Source of the DNA: Aquatica leii
Taxonomy: Eukaryota; Arthropoda; Insecta; Coleoptera; Lampyridae
Reading direction: 5' to 3'
Assembly (NCBI GenBank): GCA_035610365.1
Contig: CM069432.1
Location: forward strand, 235,318,104 to 235,382,103
DNA length: 64,000 nucleotides
Positions 58,370 to 64,000 of this stretch are shown here, piece after piece. The notes beneath the pieces were generated by a model. It did not search any database. It was not told the origin of the DNA and saw only the letters and a list, made by a program, of their open reading frames with translations. The translations under genes were made by a program, and so were the position numbers. The first letter of the stretch is position 1, and every line of letters begins with the position of its first letter.

Positions 58370-60620
58370 TTACAGGTAAATAAAACAACGTAGACTTGCA
58401 TAAATTCCTTTATTTAATAAAGGAACGTTTCGAACAACGATGTTCACCTCGATAAAAGGAATCAAACGCCAACGTCTGCTTGCTCAATTAGTCTTTTTGA
58501 GCAGATGTAGAGACCAGGACATTCTCCCAGGTTTTCTGCAAATACATCACATCAAGACCAAAACGGGAAAGCATATACTGCGAAGAGCCAGCCGAGCCTT
58601 GTTAATGGAGAGGAAACTAGACGCCAATTAGTCCAGAAAACTACGGAGTTATTTGCAGTCTATTCACGACTGATCAACACAATAGATTCGACAATCTCGG
58701 ATTTGATCGACAAACTATCTACGCAAAAAGCCGAAGAGATCGCCAAAAAGGTACAGAAAATACAAATGGCAAAGTTCCAGAAGTTATAGGAAGTACAACA
58801 TCCTTCACTGCCGAAATTAGAGACAGGCAGGATCATCATCAATATGTCTTCCACCACACTCAGTGATCCAGCAACGGCCATTTTATCAATAGGATTAAAT
58901 TTTGCTATCACACCAAAATTTATACCAAAGGAAGAAATAGTGAGTTCATTGGAAAAACTCTACCACAACATATTTAAGAAGAGGTGAGGGTCAAAACAGC
59001 CAACATTCTGAAGAAATGCTGTAGGCACTGAAATCCAACATCAATTGAGAGGAAAGAAATGGTCTAAGGGAACTTAGGCCAACAAAGAAATTACTGTATT
59101 ACCAGCTGATAAAGGAAATGCTTCTGTAATCATGAAGACCAACGACTACATGGAAAAAATCGATACTTTGCTACAAGATAAGGCGTACAAACCATTGAAG
59201 AGGAACCCAATAAAAAATTCGCAAGCACCATCCCGGAACATCAAAAGAGACGACTAATTCCTACAGACACCAGGATGCCGCACCTTTACGGCCTTCTAAA
59301 AATCTACAAACCAGGAGTAATGTTTCGCCCAATTGTGAGTGCTACAGGTTCAGCCACCCATCCTCTGGCTAGATACTTATGTACCATTTTACAACCGCTT
59401 ACGGGAAAAGCATCCATCACGTAAGGAATTCCCAGCACTTCGTCTCAAGAATTAAAGAAATTAAATTGGAATTAGAAGACATTTTAATCAGTTTTGATGT
59501 TACATCTCTCTTTACAAAAGTGTCACTACAAACAGCACTGGAGATCATCAAGACCAAATTACGAAAAGCGGATTTGGATGAGGAGCTTAATGGACTAATT
59601 GAGCTATGCTTAAAGTCCACGTACTTCTCATTCAACAATATTGTATACGAACAAATTAAAGAAGCAGCCATGGGATCACCACTTTTTCAGTCATCGCCAA
59701 TATATTTATGGAGGATTTTGAAGAAAGAGCATTAGAACCGCTACCCTCAAACCAAAATGATGGCTACGTTATGTGGACGATGCATTTGTAATTTAGTCTC
59801 ATAGAGCAGAAACACTTTCTGGATCACATCAACCAGTTATATTTCAACATCAAATTCACCATAGAAAAGGAAACAAACAGAAGCATTCCGTTCTTGAAGG
59901 TACTGGTCACTCAAAAGATGGACAACAAATTGAGGCATCAAGTATATAGAAAACCGACACATACTGACAGATACTTCAACGCCGAATCACATCATCATCC
60001 AGCCCAGAAGTTTTCAGTTCTAAAAACTTTAGTACACAGGGCCAAGGCAATCAGTAAACCGAACACGTTAAAGACCGACCTAGATCACCTAACAAACGCC
60101 TTAATAAAAAACGGTTTCAGAAAAGCAAACATATATTGAGCAATTACCAAACGCAGTAAGGAAAACCCAACGAAAGAGGACCCCGTGGCAACTTCCTTCC
60201 TTTCTTACATAAAAGGCTGCACGGATCAAATAGCCAGGATACTTAGAGGGAAAAATATCAAAGTGATCTTCACTGCAACAAATTAAATAGCCGCCAATTT
60301 TTCAAAATCAAAAGAAACAAAAGCACCACTTGAGGAACCAGGGGTCTACCACATCCCTTGTTCGTGTGGGCTGGCTTACATAGGACAAACGGGGCGCAAC
60401 ATAGCTACCAGATTAAAAGAACATTAGGCGGATACAAAGAAACATAACACAAGATCTGCTGTTGCGGAACATTTTTTAGACACCGGTCACGCAATAAAAT
60501 TTGAAGAAGCCACAATGTTGGCTAAATCCCAAAACTCCTGGCCTAGACTATACAAGGAAGCCATTGAAATCCAGAAGTACGACAATTTTAATAGGGATAT
60601 TGTTCGTATAACATAATTTT
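58370..60620 (+). pseudogene. Penelope-like element family B, near full length but shattered
   Basis: Readable blocks in several frames: VLPADKGNASVIMKTNDYME near 59100, YGLLKIYKPGVMFRPIVSAT near 59290, LISFDVTSLFTKVSLQTALE near 59485, AAMGSP then NIFMEDFEERAL, and RYVDDAFV near 59767 with the catalytic Asp pair. IKFTIEKETNRSIPFLKVLV, YRKPTHTDRYFNAESHHHPA and a GIY-YIG domain follow: IPCSCGLAYIGQTGRNIATR near 60352, AEHFLDTGHAIKFEEATMLA and WPRLYKEAIEIQKY. At the 5' end 58405-58425 is a perfect 10-base-arm palindrome next to ACGTTTCG. More than eight breaks make it the most decayed PLE here. It sits inside the hAT remnant. Confidence 0.88.
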
Positions 60621-60649
60621 GTCGCATGTTGATATGTAATCACTAATCA

Positions 60650-61410
60650 GTTAATTACTATTATTAATTTAATTAATTTAAAAAAAGATTTTGTGTCATT
60701 CTGATTCACAATTGTACAGATTGTCAGTTGCCGATGCTTCCGGCGTTCTTACAACCGACATTTACAATTAATGAAACTAAGCTAATTTTTTGGTGTGTAC
60801 AAATTTGAAAAATAACTTGAGGTTAATTCTATTTCATTTTGTTAATCTAAGTAAACTTAATTTGTTTGTTAATTCTAGTTTGTTTATTTCCTCCGATTTT
60901 ACGGACCTTAAATAATTATTACAAACTTCAAACCTCCTGTGGTAATCAAACATGACCTGCTTCAGTAGACATTGATCTGGAGCTCATGAAAATTCTTGTC
61001 ACTTAAACCTCACTCTCTCCAAACACCAATTGTTTAAATTCTATTACGATCTGGCCATGCAAGGTCCGTAAACAACAAGAAGCTTCTAACAATATTAAGA
61101 GGCAAATTGCGTCAATAGTAATTACACTATTATTTTTTTTTTAATTTGACATTTGTGTGAATCCAAAATTTTAGCTTACTCATAACTTCAAAAATATTCT
61201 AAAACCATTTTGTCAAATTAAACATGCTATGGAATTATAAATAAAATATTTTTAAAATAAAAGCTTCATTACGCATTGCACTCTAAATCGCCAACAGTAT
61301 CACAAACCATTTTTCCTAAATCACTACCTTCCTACAACTTCAATACCTAGTTAAATTGCACGCATTCAAGTTCATAGCCGTTCAAACCCACATATACACA
61401 CCTATACTAA
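60650..61410. other. Unassigned region
   Basis: AT-rich sequence with no clear reading. The last 150 bases may belong to the endonuclease of the following Jockey-like LINE, but I cannot read conserved blocks there. Confidence 0.4.
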
Positions 61411-61414
61411 GGCA

Positions 61415-62460
61415 AAGTCAAACCAATCTACTGTCCATTTTCCGGTCAAGATTACTCTTAGCACTATCATAACTTTTAAAAAACCATTTCCAAGACTTTT
61501 CAATAATTACACGGACTGGGATCAGTTTAGAAACTACCTAAATAAAAGCTTTAGTCTGACCATACAAATCCAGGAGAGTCAAAATCTTGATGCTGTCACT
61601 TAGTACTTGACCACCATGCTCTAAGCAGCTGTTTGTCAGGACACTTCTACTCCTATAGTCACCAATTAAGCAAATAGAATCCCTCGTCATGTCCGAGACT
61701 TTGTAGTAGAAAAACGCAGAACCGAAAGACAATGGCAGAAAACACGAACCCGACAAAAAAACTTTGTATAATAGATTTGTCCACCGCTTGCACACCGCCT
61801 TATAAAAAGTATGCAATAACTCTTTTGATGATTATTTATCTAAATTCTTTCTTGACGGTCAAACTCTATGGAAGACAACAAAGAAATTTAAACCAATAGC
61901 AAAAATACAACAATACAAAAAACACGACAATAGCTAAGGCAGAACTGATGAAGAGAAGGCAGATACATTTGCAACACATCTAGCCATGGTTTTTAAAACT
62001 CATCTACCCCAAAGAAATCAAGACAGCAACAAAATCAACTCCTTCCTAGACGCATCCTGTTAGCTTCATTTCCTTATGGCACCAATCTCTCCAGCCGACG
62101 TCCATTATGAACTTCAACCACCATCTATGATAGCATCTTACTTAATCTACTTTCCGATGTAATGAAAGTTTGCTCAGATCAGCATCATCTTAACCTACTT
62201 TAGGACTGCACCAATTTATGAAAGGTATCAGTTAATAATGAAAAATTTGCTCAAATAAGATTTACCACAAAACGAGACATCTGTCCACAAGGTAGTTTCA
62301 ACGACATTCCCCTCCCACCGCAAACAGAAGTAAAATATTTACTGCTGCATTTCGACGCAAAACTTACTTGAAACACAATAAATTGTACTGGTTGCTAAAG
62401 CCCCGCTCTCAATTCTTTCTCAGCAACAATGTGACACACAAATTGGGGAGGTAAAAAAAA
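61415..62460 (+). pseudogene. Jockey-like LINE ORF2 remnant with the RT core deleted
   Basis: STVHFPVKITLSTIITFKKP near 61430 is the endonuclease C-terminal SDH block, with the motif changed to TVH. NNYTDWDQFRNYLNKSFSLT, HVRDFVVEKRRTERQWQKTR near 61690, NSFDDYLSKFFLDGQTLWKT near 61815 and DEEKADTFATHLAMVFKTHL near 61950 follow the endonuclease-to-RT linker of Jockey-type LINEs. The text then jumps to NEKFAQIRFTTKRDICPQGS and IPLPPQTEVKYLLLHFDAKL near 62240-62370, which lies after the RT catalytic block. The palm, including FADD, is missing, so an internal deletion of several hundred codons is present. Confidence 0.83.
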
Positions 62461-64000
62461 AATTGATAGATATTTGGCTTAGCTTTTGACTAGCTTCCGT
62501 CGCAGATGGTTGTGAGTTGGATTGTCAGTATCTAAAATTCTACGGGTAAACCGTGCCCTAGCGCCACCTTTTCTTACGCGAAGTAAGTAATCCTTTAAGG
62601 AAACGAACGTCTGGGTTAGAGAAAAGGAAATATCCTAGACGCGCAATCCTCAAATGTGCGTAAAACAATAAAACAATCTAGCTATCACAGATAGAAAATG
62701 TCTTTTATTTCAACATAATATTACCCGTAGAGAAAAGGGAAGAAAATATTACACCTATCCATATACGTACATGTATTAATGATTATCTGACATCGGGTCA
62801 AGGGTCATCATAGCATTATTGGATTCTTTTATTGATGTTATTATTAATGGTTACCGAAGATCTGTGGTTTTGTACATTAAAGACGGGAAGCGCAAACCTT
62901 GCTTTTTTTGCTTTTAACCTTTATTGGAAGAATTTAACTGGGTAAGTTGCGATTTATTTGAATGTTGCGTGAATGCAGTGTGAATACGGGAAATCGCTGC
63001 TTACAAGTTCACCTGTAATCGTCACTCACAGCCATCTTTGTTCTTGCGTCTCTCACTCTTTCTTATGTACAGGACATAGTTCAACGAAATAAGTCTTTAT
63101 TTTACCAATCAATTTAATTTTTACTTTAATTATTACTATGCTGATTAAACATATTTTTTTGTCTGATTTGATTTTATTTTTATTTAGTGTCTTCCAACGC
63201 GTTTGTTTTAATTTATTGTGCCTACCTCGATCCCTTCTAGAATCCGAATCATTAACAAAACTTTATTAGGCAACAATACCTTATGATTAAATATTAGAAA
63301 TCTACCCGTGTTCTTTTCAAGTGTAGGAGTGAGATATCAAAATTTAGAGTTTTAATTACTTTGTGACTATCCACAAGCGCCGCACACACATGGAGTGTTT
63401 CTTACACCGTAATAAATTCCTCATTAATTAGAACAGTTAAATTAGTAAACGCGCACAAAGAGTGTTTAATACATTGAATAGAATTATCAAAGAATTATCA
63501 CGCGGTCATGTTGGCCCATCATTATGCGTATTTCCGCTTATTTACCATAATATAAATAGAAAATAATAAATTTACAATAGGATATGACAACGTAAAGCAT
63601 CCCTCCGTGTTAGCATGTCCTTTTTTTCAGGATCGCACCGTTTTTGCGAATAATTGCGTCGAGATTGACATATAGAGGTATAAATAAAAGCTAAAATAAG
63701 CAAGAAAACTTTGCAACTTAAAACCACGTGTGAAACAAGTATGTACTAACTTCTAATGCAATCTCCGAAAAGGTGACTCGGAAAATGTTTTCCCGTCGTC
63801 CTTTGAAGCACCACTTAAATACGATGTATGAAGAAGGAGATGTTGATGGATGACAAAAAATGTATCCCTTACTAATCTTTTTGCGTCTTAACGCTAGTTA
63901 CACGCAACGTGCTTGAAACACAAATAAATAGTTTGCATCCGATCGGAAATCGAACCAGAAGCTGTCGGTCAGAATTCGACCAATTTACGGGCCGACGTTT
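62460..64000. other. Unassigned region
   Basis: No reading frame is supportable. 62480-62700 is GC-richer with a possible polyadenylation-like stretch (ATAAAACAATCTAG) and might be part of an LTR or a LINE 3' region, but I found no second copy in the window. Confidence 0.35.

Noticed and set aside
1..64000. CRISPR arrays, bacterial operons, tRNA or rRNA genes
   Set aside because: None seen; regularly spaced short repeats, ribosome-binding sites and cloverleaf sequences are absent, and all readable proteins are eukaryotic mobile-element proteins.

Overview
The window is AT-rich eukaryotic DNA and reads as a graveyard of transposable elements. The mix points to an arthropod, most likely an insect: Penelope-like elements, R2-like, R1-like, RTE-like and Jockey-like LINEs, BEL/Pao, piggyBac, pogo, mariner/Tc1, an IS630-type DD82E transposon and hAT. 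I recognise no host gene, tRNA, rRNA or CRISPR array. Every element coding region I can read is broken by stops, frameshifts or deletions. The least damaged is the DD82E transposase at 19309-20706, with one internal stop and a lost catalytic Asp.

Layout. 1-786: tail of a Penelope-like element (PLE family A). 1130-2560: two mariner-like transposase remnants facing each other. 5110-5545: dispersed repeat, second copy at 36110-36550. 5640-10345: R2-like LINE split by a 1.3 kb solo LTR (7806-9119). 12540-12850: orphan PLE-type end. 13433-14729 (-): pogo/Tigger-like transposase. 18229-18802: MITE-like inverted-repeat element. 18975-20893: complete DD82E element with TIRs and a TA duplication. 21790-23462: pogo remnant against a PLE family B remnant. 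25615-30862: second copy of the same solo LTR, itself split by an RTE-like LINE (26338-30291).

32400-34829: piggyBac-like element. 35151-35570: direct repeats around a hammerhead-ribozyme-like motif. 36770-39210: PLE family A with RT, GIY-YIG domain and a tandemly repeated 3' region. 39430-40570 (-): second piggyBac-like remnant. 41026-42740: BEL/Pao 5' fragment between two direct repeats. 46620-46905 (-): Tc1-like fragment. 46906-50802 (-): R1-like LINE whose two ORFs meet at a TAATG overlap. 50803-53420: BEL/Pao 3' fragment. 56785-58365: hAT element. 58370-60620: PLE family B. 61415-62460: Jockey-like LINE.

The layers give a relative chronology. The R2-like element predates the LTR at 7806. 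The LTR at 25615 predates the RTE-like LINE, which left a 15-bp target duplication. The R1-like LINE lies against a Tc1-like remnant on one side and BEL sequence on the other. Long stretches between elements (2560-5100, 14880-17640, 23463-25030, 30867-32400, 42741-46600, 53420-56780) are AT-rich and carry nothing I can assign. All translations and comparisons were done by eye; nothing was searched against a database.
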